DNA of 64,000 bases from Shinella curvata (GTDB lineage Bacteria > Pseudomonadota > Alphaproteobacteria > Rhizobiales > Rhizobiaceae): positions 1-64,000 of the forward strand of contig NZ_JALJCJ010000011.1 in NCBI RefSeq assembly GCF_022899935.1, written 5' to 3'. The notes under the pieces are model-generated. The model was given only the letters and a program-made list of their open reading frames with translations, made no database searches and was not told the DNA's origin. Both the position numbers and the translations under genes were made by a program. Within the stretch, counting starts at the first letter, position 1. Each line of letters begins with the position of its first letter. Below, piece after piece: positions 44,960-53,187 of this stretch.

Positions 44960-46174
44960 TCAGGCGACGGCGCGGGCCAGCGCACAGCGCGACCACAGCG
45001 AATGCAGGGCGCCGACGAGATGCTCGATATCGGCATCGGTGTGCAGCGGAGTCGGCGTGATGCGCAGACGCTCGGTCTTGCGCGGCACGGTCGGGTAGTT
45101 GATCGGCTGGACATAGATGCCGAAATTGTCGAGCAGCAGGTCCGAAATCCATTTGCACTTCGATGCGTCGCCGACCATGACCGGCACAATATGGCTCGGG
45201 TTCGGCATGTGCGGAATGCCGTTGCGGTCAAGCGCTGCACGCAGCTTGCGCACGCGCTCCTGATGGGCGAAGCGCTCGATCTGGCTGTCCTTGAGGTGGC
45301 GGATCGAGGCGAGCGCACCAGCGGCAAGTGCGGGCGGAAGCGACGTCGTGAAGATGAAGCCCGAGGCGAAGGAGCGCACGAAATCGCAGAGCGCCGTGGA
45401 GGCCGCGATATAGCCGCCCATCACGCCGAACGCCTTGGCAAGCGTACCCTCGATGACCGTCAGACGATGCATCAGGCCCTCGCGTTCGGCAATGCCGCCG
45501 CCGCGCGGACCATACATGCCGACGGCATGGACTTCGTCGAGATAGGTCATCGCGCCGTATTTGTCGGCGAGGTCGCAGATTTCCTTGATTGGGGCGATGT
45601 CGCCATCCATCGAATAGACCGATTCGAAGGCGATCAGCTTCGGCGCCTTGGGGTCCGCGGCGGCGAGCTTGGCTTCGAGGTCTCGGAGATCATTGTGCTT
45701 CCAGATCACGCGCTCGCACTTGGAGTGGCGGATGCCCTCGATCATCGAGGCGTGGTTGCCGGCATCCGAAAAACAGATGAGGCCAGGAATCTTCGAACAG
45801 AGCGTGCCGAGGGCTGCCCAGTTGGACACGTAGCCCGAGGTGAAGAGCAGGGCGGATTCCTTGCCGTGCAGGTCGGCCAGTTCCTGCTCGAGCAGAACGT
45901 GGTAGTGGTTGGTGCCGGAAATGTTGCGAGTGCCGCCGGCACCGGCGCCACACTGGTCGATGGCGAGTTTCATCGCCTCGGTCACCTTGGGGTTCTGGCC
46001 CATGCCGAGATAATCGTTGGAACACCAGACGGTCACGTCCTTCGGGCCTTCGGCCGTGTAGCGGGTCGCCCTGGGGAAGTTCCCCTTCTGGCGCTCCAGA
46101 TCGGCGAACACGCGATAGCGGCCTTCCTGATGCAGGCCATCCAGCTCGTTCTTGAAGAAGTTTTCGAAGTCCAT
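44960..46174 (-). CDS. hemA: 5-aminolevulinate synthase (C4 pathway)
   Basis: Condenses glycine and succinyl-CoA to 5-aminolevulinate, the first step of heme and B12 tetrapyrrole synthesis in alphaproteobacteria. The 404-aa PLP enzyme starts [14 protein letters not shown]. The Schiff-base Lys lies in '[15 protein letters not shown]', with substrate contacts in '[20 protein letters not shown]' and '[15 protein letters not shown]'. ATG 46174 has GGAG eight bases upstream. An FNR-box promoter sits about 130 bp before it. Confidence 0.97.
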   Translation of the reverse strand: MDFENFFKNELDGLHQEGRYRVFADLERQKGNFPRATRYTAEGPKDVTVWCSNDYLGMGQNPKVTEAMKLAIDQCGAGAGGTRNISGTNHYHVLLEQELADLHGKESALLFTSGYVSNWAALGTLCSKIPGLICFSDAGNHASMIEGIRHSKCERVIWKHNDLRDLEAKLAAADPKAPKLIAFESVYSMDGDIAPIKEICDLADKYGAMTYLDEVHAVGMYGPRGGGIAEREGLMHRLTVIEGTLAKAFGVMGGYIAASTALCDFVRSFASGFIFTTSLPPALAAGALASIRHLKDSQIERFAHQERVRKLRAALDRNGIPHMPNPSHIVPVMVGDASKCKWISDLLLDNFGIYVQPINYPTVPRKTERLRITPTPLHTDADIEHLVGALHSLWSRCALARAVA

Positions 46175-46301
46175 CCGGAGTCTCCTGTCCGGCGAAAACC
46201 CGGACATCATCATCGTTGGCGGTCGTTCAATCGGCTACACCTGAGGCCGGCCCGCTGCAACGATCTCCGCTGCGGCAAATCGGCGCCACCTTTGAACCAT
46301 T

Positions 46302-46350
46302 CCAATGTATCTTAGGCCCCCAAAGGCCATTTCCTGTTGATGCATGTCAA
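46302..46350 (-). promoter_or_regulatory. FNR/FixK-type class II promoter of hemA
   Basis: On the minus strand TTGACATGCATCAA (46350-46337) differs from the FNR/FixK consensus TTGAT-N4-ATCAA at one position. It is followed after exactly 22 bp by TAAGAT (46314-46309), a -10-like hexamer. That is the spacing expected for a site centred at -41.5. The predicted RNA start is near 46302. Oxygen-responsive control of hemA is established in other alphaproteobacteria (FnrL, FixK2). Confidence 0.7.
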
Positions 46351-46359
46351 GTCTGCACG

Positions 46360-46386
46360 AAAAAAGGACGGCCTCAACCGCCCTTT
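46360..46386 (-). terminator. Terminator of the cox-like operon
   Basis: A GGGCGG/CCGTCC hairpin, one A-C mismatch in the stem, followed on the minus strand by six T residues. It sits 33 bp after the FAD-subunit stop and just upstream of the hemA promoter, insulating it. Confidence 0.8.
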
Positions 46387-46418
46387 TAATCGAACCAGTT
46401 TCAGGTTTTTAGTGGAAA

Positions 46419-47216
46419 TCAGGCGGCGGCGACCGCCCGCTTGGCCATGACTTTCACGAGGTTCGCCCGATACTCCGCGCTGCCGTGCAGATCGGAGAGC
46501 AGGTCGGAGGCGTCGACATCGACGCCCGAGGCCGCATCCGCCGACCAGTTGGCGGCAAGGGCCGCCTCAAGGCCGGCATGGCGGAAGACGCCGTTCGAGC
46601 CCGCGCCCGTCACCGCCACCCGCACGCTGCCATTCCCCGCCTTCGCCACGAAGACGCCGGCCATGGCATAACGCGAGGCCGGGTTGGGGAACTTGGCATA
46701 GCCTGCCTTGGCCGGAGCATCGAAGGTGACGGCGACGACGATCTCGCCGGCTTCGAGCGCGGTTTCGAAAAGGCCGGTGAAGAAATCCTCGGCCGCGACT
46801 TCCCTGGCATTGGTGACGATCGTCGCGCCCAGCGCCAGCATGGCGGAGGGGTAGTCGGCGGCCGGGTCGTTGTTGGCGATGGAGCCGCCGATCGTGCCCA
46901 TATGGCGGACATGCGGGTCACCGATATGGGCTGCGAGGTGGGAGATCGCAGGGCAGGCGGCTTTCAGCTCGGCGGAGGTGGAGACCTCGTAATGCGTGGT
47001 GGCCGCGCCGATGCGCACGCGGCTGCCGTTGACGGAGATACCCTTCATCTCGGCGATGTGCCTGAGATCCACGAGATCGGAAGGCGCGGCGAGCCGCTGC
47101 TTCATCGTCGGAATCAGCGTCATGCCGCCGGAGACGTATTTCGCCTCGTCCGAAGATGACTGCAGCTTGACTGCATCGGCGACCGAGGAGGCGCGGTGAT
47201 AGTTCGTTGCGTACAT
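46419..47216 (-). CDS. coxM: Molybdenum hydroxylase FAD-binding subunit (CoxM-like)
   Basis: Medium subunit of a xanthine-dehydrogenase/CO-dehydrogenase-type enzyme, carrying FAD. The 265-aa protein shows the FAD-binding signature 'AKYVSGGMTLIPTMKQRLAAPSDLVDL' and 'MGTIGGSIANNDPAADYPSAMLAL'. GGGAGGA precedes the ATG. It is the third gene, 12 bases after the large subunit. It is named by similarity to CoxM; CO oxidation is not implied (see large subunit). Confidence 0.9.
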   Translation of the reverse strand: MYATNYHRASSVADAVKLQSSSDEAKYVSGGMTLIPTMKQRLAAPSDLVDLRHIAEMKGISVNGSRVRIGAATTHYEVSTSAELKAACPAISHLAAHIGDPHVRHMGTIGGSIANNDPAADYPSAMLALGATIVTNAREVAAEDFFTGLFETALEAGEIVVAVTFDAPAKAGYAKFPNPASRYAMAGVFVAKAGNGSVRVAVTGAGSNGVFRHAGLEAALAANWSADAASGVDVDASDLLSDLHGSAEYRANLVKVMAKRAVAAA

Positions 47217-47228
47217 GGCGTCCTCCCG

Positions 47229-49580
47229 TCAGTTTGCCGTTGCCCGTGCCGCCGCCCAGACCTTCTGGGGCGTTGCCGGCATGGTGAGGTCATTGTTGCC
47301 GATGGCGTCGGTGATGGCATTCATCAGCGCCGGCGGGGAGCCGATGGCGCCCGCCTCGCCGCAGCCCTTGATGCCGAGTGGATTGTTCGGGCAGGGGGTG
47401 ATCTGGTGCGAGACTTGGAAGGAGGGCAGGTCGTCGGCACGCGGCATGGTGTAGTCCATGTAGCTTGCCGTCAGCAGCTGGCCGGTTTCTGGGTCGTAGT
47501 GCACGCCTTCCAGCAGCGCCTGGCCGATGCCCTGCGCGATGCCGCCATGCACTTGGCCCTCGACGATCATCGGGTTGATGATGTTGCCGAAGTCGTCGGC
47601 GGCGACGAACTGGACGATTTTCGTCTTGCCTGTGTCCGGGTCGACCTCGACCTCCGCGATGTAGCAGCCGGCCGGGAAGGTGAAGTTGGCCGGGTCGTAG
47701 AAAGCGCCTTCCTTCAGGCCCGGCTCCATGCCAGAGGGCAAGTTGTGCGCGGTATAGGCGGCGAGCGCCATCTGGAACCACGGGACCGACTTGTCGGTGC
47801 CGGCGACCTTCAGCGCGCCGTTCTCGATGACGATGTCGCTCTCGTCGGCTTCCATCAGGTGGGCGGCGATCTTCTTTGCCTTGGTCTCCACCTTGTCCAG
47901 CGCCTTGACGACGGCGGACATGCCAACGGCGCCGGAGCGGGAACCGTAGGTGCCCATGCCCATCTGCACCTTGTCGGTATCACCATGCACGATGGAGACG
48001 CTGTCGAGCGGCACGCCGAAGCGATCGGCAACAAGCTGGGCAAAGGTCGTCTCATGGCCCTGGCCGTGGCTGTGCGAGCCGGTGAGCACCTCGACGGTGC
48101 CGACGGCGTTGACGCGTACTTCCGCCGATTCCCAGAGACCGACACCGGCGCCGAGCGAGCCGACGGCCGCCGACGGCGCGATGCCGCAGGCCTCGATATA
48201 ACAACTCATGCCGATGCCGCGCTTCATGCCGCGGCCGGCCGCTTCCGCCTTGCGGGCCGGGAAACCGGCCCAGTCGGCGGCCTTCATTGCCGCTTCCAGC
48301 GAGGCTTCGTAGTCGCCCGCGTCATAGTTCATGATGACGGGCGTCTGGTGCGGGAAGCTGCGGATGAAATTGATGCGGCGCAGCTCCGCCGGCGAGACGC
48401 CGAGTTCGCGCGCCGCCGTCTCCATGGTGCGTTCGAGCAGATAGGTGGCTTCCGGCCGGCCGGCGCCGCGATAGGCATCGACAGCGACCGTGTTGGTGTA
48501 GACGGCGCGCACATTGGCGTGGATCGCCGGGAAGTTATACTGGCCGGAGAGCAGGGTGGCATAGAGATAGGTCGGCACCGCCGAGGAGAACAGCGACATA
48601 TAGGCGCCGAAATTGGCGATCGTATCGACCTTCAGCGCCGTGACGCGGTTGTCGGCGTCGAAGGCCATCTTGACCGTCGAGACATGGTCGCGGCCATGCG
48701 CATCCGTCAGGAAGGCCTCTGTGCGGTCGCTGGTCCATTTCACCGGTACGCCGGTGCGCTTGGAGGCCCAGAGACAGACGATCTCCTCCGGGTAGATATA
48801 GATCTTCGAACCGAAGCCGCCGCCGACATCGGGCGCGATGACGCGCAGCTTGTTTTCCGGCGCGACATTGTAGAAGGCGCTCATGACGAGGCGCGCGACA
48901 TGAGGGTTCTGGCTCGTCGTGTAGCAGGTGTAGTGGTCCTCGGCAGAATCATAGATACCGAGGGCTGCGCGTGGTTCCATCGGGTTCGGCGCAAGCCGGT
49001 TGTTGACGATCTTCATTTCCGTGACATGGGCGGCGGCGGCAATCGCCGCATCGGTCGCGGCGCCATCACCGATCTCCCAGTCATAGATCAGGTTGCCGGG
49101 GGCCTCTGGGTGAAGCTGTGGCTGGCCGGCCTCGAGCGCCTTGACCGCATCGGTGACGGCGGGCAGCACGTCGTATTCGACGACGACGGCCTCGGCGGCG
49201 TCGCGCGCCTCGCCCATCGTGTCGGCCACGACCACGGCGACCGCGTCGCCGACATAGCGCACCGTATCATGCGCGATCGGCCGCCAGGCCCCCATCTTCA
49301 TCGGCGAGCCGTCCTTGGAATGGATCATCCAGCCGCAGATCAGGTTACCGATGCCGTCGTCGAGCATCTGCTTGCCGTTCAGCACGCCGATTACGCCGGG
49401 CATGTCGGCGGCGGCCGAGATATCGATGCTCCTGATCTTCGCATGCGCGTGCGGCGAGCGCACGAATGCGGCGTAACACATGCCGGGCACGGACATGTCG
49501 TCCGTATATTTGCCCTGGCCCATGAGAAACCGCTTGTCTTCTTTTCGCGCAACGCGCGCGCCGATGCCTTCGACACCCAT
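47229..49580 (-). CDS. coxL: Molybdopterin-binding large subunit, form II CoxL-like
   Basis: Catalytic molybdenum subunit of 783 aa. The active-site loop reads AYRGAGR, the form II signature. Bona fide aerobic CO dehydrogenases (form I) have AYxCSFR with the copper-binding Cys, which is absent. So substrate is an unknown aldehyde or heterocycle rather than CO. Other features are 'GGGFGSKIYIYPEE' (pterin), 'GRPEATYLLERTMETAA', and 'GCGEAGAIGSPPA' with the catalytic Glu. Start 49580 is favoured, since GGAGGAG abuts the ATG at 49586 but lies six bases before 49580. Confidence 0.9.
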   Translation of the reverse strand: MGVEGIGARVARKEDKRFLMGQGKYTDDMSVPGMCYAAFVRSPHAHAKIRSIDISAAADMPGVIGVLNGKQMLDDGIGNLICGWMIHSKDGSPMKMGAWRPIAHDTVRYVGDAVAVVVADTMGEARDAAEAVVVEYDVLPAVTDAVKALEAGQPQLHPEAPGNLIYDWEIGDGAATDAAIAAAAHVTEMKIVNNRLAPNPMEPRAALGIYDSAEDHYTCYTTSQNPHVARLVMSAFYNVAPENKLRVIAPDVGGGFGSKIYIYPEEIVCLWASKRTGVPVKWTSDRTEAFLTDAHGRDHVSTVKMAFDADNRVTALKVDTIANFGAYMSLFSSAVPTYLYATLLSGQYNFPAIHANVRAVYTNTVAVDAYRGAGRPEATYLLERTMETAARELGVSPAELRRINFIRSFPHQTPVIMNYDAGDYEASLEAAMKAADWAGFPARKAEAAGRGMKRGIGMSCYIEACGIAPSAAVGSLGAGVGLWESAEVRVNAVGTVEVLTGSHSHGQGHETTFAQLVADRFGVPLDSVSIVHGDTDKVQMGMGTYGSRSGAVGMSAVVKALDKVETKAKKIAAHLMEADESDIVIENGALKVAGTDKSVPWFQMALAAYTAHNLPSGMEPGLKEGAFYDPANFTFPAGCYIAEVEVDPDTGKTKIVQFVAADDFGNIINPMIVEGQVHGGIAQGIGQALLEGVHYDPETGQLLTASYMDYTMPRADDLPSFQVSHQITPCPNNPLGIKGCGEAGAIGSPPALMNAITDAIGNNDLTMPATPQKVWAAARATAN

Positions 49581-49679
49581 CTTCATCTCCTCCAGAGATA
49601 TCGTTCGCGTGACATGCTGAAGGCGGTCAGCCAGGCAGGCGCAAAGGGATCGCGGCCGCCGGCAGGACCGCCGTCGGCG

Positions 49680-50171
49680 TTATTCCGCAGCCTGACGGCC
49701 TGCCGCGCCCATGTCTTCGGCGGCGGCGAGGATGGCTTTGACGATGTTGTGGTAGCCGGTGCATCGACAGATATTGCCTTCCAGGTTTTCCCGGACGGTC
49801 TGTTCGTTGAGCTTGGCGCCATAGCGGTTGATCATGTCGACGGCGGTCATCACCATGCCGGGCGTACAGAAGCCGCATTGCAGGCCGTGATTGGCCTTGA
49901 AGGCTGCCTGCACCGGGTGCAGCTCGCCGTTCGCGGCAAGCCCTTCGATGGTGAGGATTTCAGCGCCCGCGGCCTGGGCCGCGAGCATGGAACAGCTTTT
50001 CACGGCCTTGCCGTCCATATGCACGACGCAGGCGCCGCACTGGGACGTATCGCATCCGATATGAGTTCCGGTGAGGCTGAGGGTGTCGCGCAGGAAGTGC
50101 ACAAGCAGGGTGCGGCCCTCGCACTCTTTGCTCACCTTCCGGCCGTTGACGGTCATTGCCACTTTCGCCAT
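49680..50171 (-). CDS. coxS: Molybdenum hydroxylase [2Fe-2S] small subunit (CoxS-like)
   Basis: A 163-aa electron-transfer subunit. The plant-type ferredoxin cluster ligands are in '[16 protein letters not shown]' and 'KSCSM', the second cluster is bound by '[11 protein letters not shown]' and '[13 protein letters not shown]'. A strong AGGGAGG ribosome site is present. The gene order small-large-medium differs from the coxMSL order of true CO dehydrogenase, matching the form II assignment. It leads the operon; 99 bp separate it from the large-subunit start. Confidence 0.95.
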   Translation of the reverse strand: MAKVAMTVNGRKVSKECEGRTLLVHFLRDTLSLTGTHIGCDTSQCGACVVHMDGKAVKSCSMLAAQAAGAEILTIEGLAANGELHPVQAAFKANHGLQCGFCTPGMVMTAVDMINRYGAKLNEQTVRENLEGNICRCTGYHNIVKAILAAAEDMGAAGRQAAE

Positions 50172-50630
50172 TCGTTCCTCCCTGGCGGTTGCAGAGCCGC
50201 TGGGCCGGTCGATCCGAGTGTGCATGCAGCGGGCGTCGTCGCGACGCGGGCCTGGGATCAGACGACACCAGCATTCAATTCGCGTGCATTTCATTCCGGC
50301 AAAGGTGCTGCGCGGGGTTCTCCTCCCGCCGGCGCAGCAGCAACAGTCATATCATTTGACTTTTTGCGGCGGGGATCAACCGGTACTTTCAGGGTAAATC
50401 GAAATTTCTCGTGACCGGATGCGTTTGACGGATCAAACAAACGAAACGGAAACGCTGTTTATTCGCACAGCAAAAAAATAGTTTAGTCCCATGGACTTCC
50501 CGGAAACCGGCTATATTTTGAACCTCGGACAGACCTGACCGTGCAAGACGGCGGCGTGTGTTGCGTAACGTAAGAAGGGGATAGTGCGGATCCGAAAACG
50601 GGGCGCATCTCAACTTTGGAGAACATCTTC
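50172..50630. other. Divergent intergenic region, cox-like operon and lipoprotein
   Basis: A 459-bp non-coding gap between the small-subunit gene and the glycine-zipper lipoprotein. It is relatively AT-rich between about 50395 and 50520, where promoters for both sides must lie (a TATATT at 50512-50517 is a possible -10 for the lipoprotein). I see no convincing -35 partner, repeat or extra gene. Confidence 0.4.
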
Positions 50631-50894
50631 ATGAAGAAAGTCATTGCGCTCGTCCTGGTCGGTCTGGCCGTCGCCAGCTGCACGCAGACGGAAAAGGGTG
50701 CAGGCATCGGCGCCGTGTCCGGCGCGATCATCGGTGGCGCGATCACCGGTGACGTGCGCGGCGCTGCCGTCGGTGCTGCCATCGGTGGCGTCTCCGGCGC
50801 TGTGATCGGCTCTGTCGCCGAACAGCCTGGCCAGTGCTACTACCGCGACCGCTACGGCCGCCGCTACATCGATCGTTGCCCGTCGGGTTACTGA
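50631..50894 (+). CDS. Small glycine-zipper outer-membrane lipoprotein
   Basis: An 87-aa lipoprotein with lipobox VASC (Cys17). Two glycine-zipper helices follow (about 24-62, GxxxG repeats such as 'GIGAVSGAIIGGAITG' and 'AAVGAAIGGVSGAVIG'), then a Tyr/Arg-rich tail 'YYRDRYGRRYIDRCPSGY' with two Cys. This architecture is common in SlyB/OmpA-associated or YMGG-type envelope lipoproteins. The function is unknown. GGAGAA lies before ATG 50631, and an intrinsic terminator follows. Confidence 0.85.
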   Translation: MKKVIALVLVGLAVASCTQTEKGAGIGAVSGAIIGGAITGDVRGAAVGAAIGGVSGAVIGSVAEQPGQCYYRDRYGRRYIDRCPSGY

Positions 50895-50920
50895 TACCCG
50901 TAAGCTGCAACTTTTACGAA

Positions 50921-50946
50921 GCCCCGGATAGTCTCCGGGGCTTTTG
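50921..50946 (+). terminator. Rho-independent terminator after the lipoprotein
   Basis: Perfect 8-bp stem GCCCCGGA / TCCGGGGC with a 5-nt loop, followed by TTTT, 27 bp after the stop codon. Confidence 0.9.
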
Positions 50947-51160
50947 CCTGTCCGCCGTCGGGATAAAATGCCCTTCGGTGCTTCAAATCCCGTCCGTCAC
51001 CGTGTAAAACCGCCGTTAACATTACGGAAAACCTAACGCGTTAGGGTCTTTTCCTGCCTGAAAGCTCTGGATGAACCAGGGCGTCTGAAGTCTGTGACGG
51101 AAAGCTGCCGGTCCGCCGTAAGCCCCGCACCTTACGGAGAAAGGCGACGGATAGCTGCGG

Positions 51161-53083
51161 ATGCGGGATAAAGTGAACCGGCCGGAAAAGAGTTTTGCGT
51201 TTCTGAAAGCTGGCACCGCGCTCGCGGTTGCTGCTGCGTTGGCCGTTGCTCCTCTTTCTGCCTCCCCCGCTTTCGCCTTCGAAATCTTCGGCATGAAGTT
51301 CTTCGAGGACGAAGAGGACACGGTCTCCGTCATCGACCCGGTCAACTATACGCTGACGCTCAATCCTGGCACCGATGACGATGACCTGAAAGAGGCGATC
51401 GAGAACACCGCGCTGCTCAAGCAGGACGAGGGCAAGCCGGTCTCGGGCGATCTCGGCCTCGTCATCAAGGCGCGCGATGACCGCGATCGCATTCTGGCCG
51501 CGCTATACGAACAGGCCCGCTATGGCGGCGTTGTGAAGGTCACGGTCGATGGACAGGATCTCGACCAATTGCCGCCCAACCCGGAATTTCCCAATCGCGG
51601 CGCCATTCCCGTCACGATCACCGTCGAGCCAGGCCCGGTCTTCACCTTCGGCGAGATTGCGTTTTCCGGCGATGCGGAGGGGCGAAATCCGGCCGATTAT
51701 GGCCTTGTGGCGGGCGCTCGTGCCGATTCCACCATCATCCTGAAGGCCGGCGAGAAAATGGTCGTCGATCTCAAGGCGGAGGGCCGGCCGCTTGCCAAAC
51801 TCACCGAGCGCAACGCGACGGCGGACCACAAGACGCAGACCGTCGACGTGGTGATCGCCGCCGAGGGCGGGCCGGTGGCACCTGTCGGCGACGTCGGCGT
51901 TACCGGCACCAAGACGGTCGATGCGGGTTTCGTGCAGCGCTATTCGCGCATCAATGCCGGACAGCCCTACTCACCGGAAGCCCTGAACAAGGCGGCGGAG
52001 CGACTGCGCACACTCGGCGTCTTTTCCAGCGTCACGATCCGCGAGGCCGACAAGCTGGCACCGGATGGCTCGCTGCCGATGACCATCGAGGTTTCCGAGG
52101 GCAAACACCGTTACTTCGGCGTCGGTGCCCAGGTGTCGAATACGGACGGCCTCGGCCTGCAGGGCTATTGGGGCCACCGCAACCTTTTCGGCCAGGCCGA
52201 ATCCCTGCGCATCGAAGGTTCGGTCAGCCGCATCGGCGAATCGGCGCTCGGCGACATGGACTATTCGACGGCGATTCTCTTCTCCAAGCCCGGCGCCTTT
52301 GGTCCGGCATCGACCTTCAATGCCAGCCTCAAGGCCTCGATCGTCGATCCCGACGCCTACAAGGCGTTCACCACGACGGCGGCGGCCGGCGTCAGTGTCG
52401 AGCTTTCCGATCAGGATACGGTGAGCGCCGGCGGCGAGGTCATGTGGAGCGATGTCGAGGATGCCTTCGGCAAGAACAAGTACCTGACGGCTGCCATCCC
52501 GATCGAATATGTTCGCGACACGCGTGACGACAAGCTGAACCCGACCGAAGGCTATCGCGCGATGATCAACGCGAAGCCGACCTATGAAATCAAGCGCGGC
52601 ACGTTCTTCTCCAGTTTCGAGGGCGCTATCACCGGCTACCAGGCGCTCGGCGAGGAAAAGCGTTTCGTCCTCGCCGGCAAGGTCGCTGCCGGCACGATCA
52701 TCGGCGGCAACGAGTTGTCCGACATTCCGGCGACGCGCCGCTTCTTCCTGGGCGGCGGCGGCACGGTGCGCGGCTACGGATACCAGGAGATCTCGCCGCG
52801 CAACGGTAAGGGCAAGATCCTCGGGGGGCGCTCCTATGTGGCGGCGACTGCGGAGGCGCGCATCGGCGTGACGGAGACGATCGGCATCGTGCCCTTCATC
52901 GACGTCGGCACGGTCTCGACCGACGAAGTTCCCGATTTCAAGGATATCAGGGCCGGTGCCGGTATCGGTCTTCGCTACGCGACACCCTTCGGGCCGCTCC
53001 GCCTCGATGTGGCGGTGCCGCTCAAGAAGTATGACGGCGGTACATCCTTCGGGGTCTATGCCGGCATTGGCCAGTCGTTCTGA
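51161..53083 (+). CDS. tamA: Translocation and assembly module outer-membrane protein TamA (Omp85 family)
   Basis: Outer-membrane barrel working with TamB in assembly of outer-membrane proteins or lipid transport to the outer membrane. The 640-aa protein has a signal peptide (about 14-39), POTRA-like repeats (about 60-280) and an Omp85 barrel (about 305-640). The barrel has the 'TRRFFLGGGGTVRGYGYQEISPR' lid region and terminal aromatic Phe in 'GQSF'. tamB follows 104 bp later. Confidence 0.92.
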   Translation: MRDKVNRPEKSFAFLKAGTALAVAAALAVAPLSASPAFAFEIFGMKFFEDEEDTVSVIDPVNYTLTLNPGTDDDDLKEAIENTALLKQDEGKPVSGDLGLVIKARDDRDRILAALYEQARYGGVVKVTVDGQDLDQLPPNPEFPNRGAIPVTITVEPGPVFTFGEIAFSGDAEGRNPADYGLVAGARADSTIILKAGEKMVVDLKAEGRPLAKLTERNATADHKTQTVDVVIAAEGGPVAPVGDVGVTGTKTVDAGFVQRYSRINAGQPYSPEALNKAAERLRTLGVFSSVTIREADKLAPDGSLPMTIEVSEGKHRYFGVGAQVSNTDGLGLQGYWGHRNLFGQAESLRIEGSVSRIGESALGDMDYSTAILFSKPGAFGPASTFNASLKASIVDPDAYKAFTTTAAAGVSVELSDQDTVSAGGEVMWSDVEDAFGKNKYLTAAIPIEYVRDTRDDKLNPTEGYRAMINAKPTYEIKRGTFFSSFEGAITGYQALGEEKRFVLAGKVAAGTIIGGNELSDIPATRRFFLGGGGTVRGYGYQEISPRNGKGKILGGRSYVAATAEARIGVTETIGIVPFIDVGTVSTDEVPDFKDIRAGAGIGLRYATPFGPLRLDVAVPLKKYDGGTSFGVYAGIGQSF

Positions 53084-53187
53084 CGGCCGCCCGAATTTCC
53101 GTCTAGACTCTTGATCGGCCGGGCGATTCGGATTCAAGACGGCCACGAGCGATTCTTTTCGCTCCCCGCACGCGAAATGGATGAAGC

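Noticed and set aside
47196-50414. Very long open frame (1072 codons) on the plus strand, antisense to the cox-like operon
   Set aside because: It mirrors three clear, motif-bearing genes on the other strand. Its Arg/Asp/His/Val-rich composition is what high-GC third-position bias creates in an antisense frame. It has no domain and no ribosome site.
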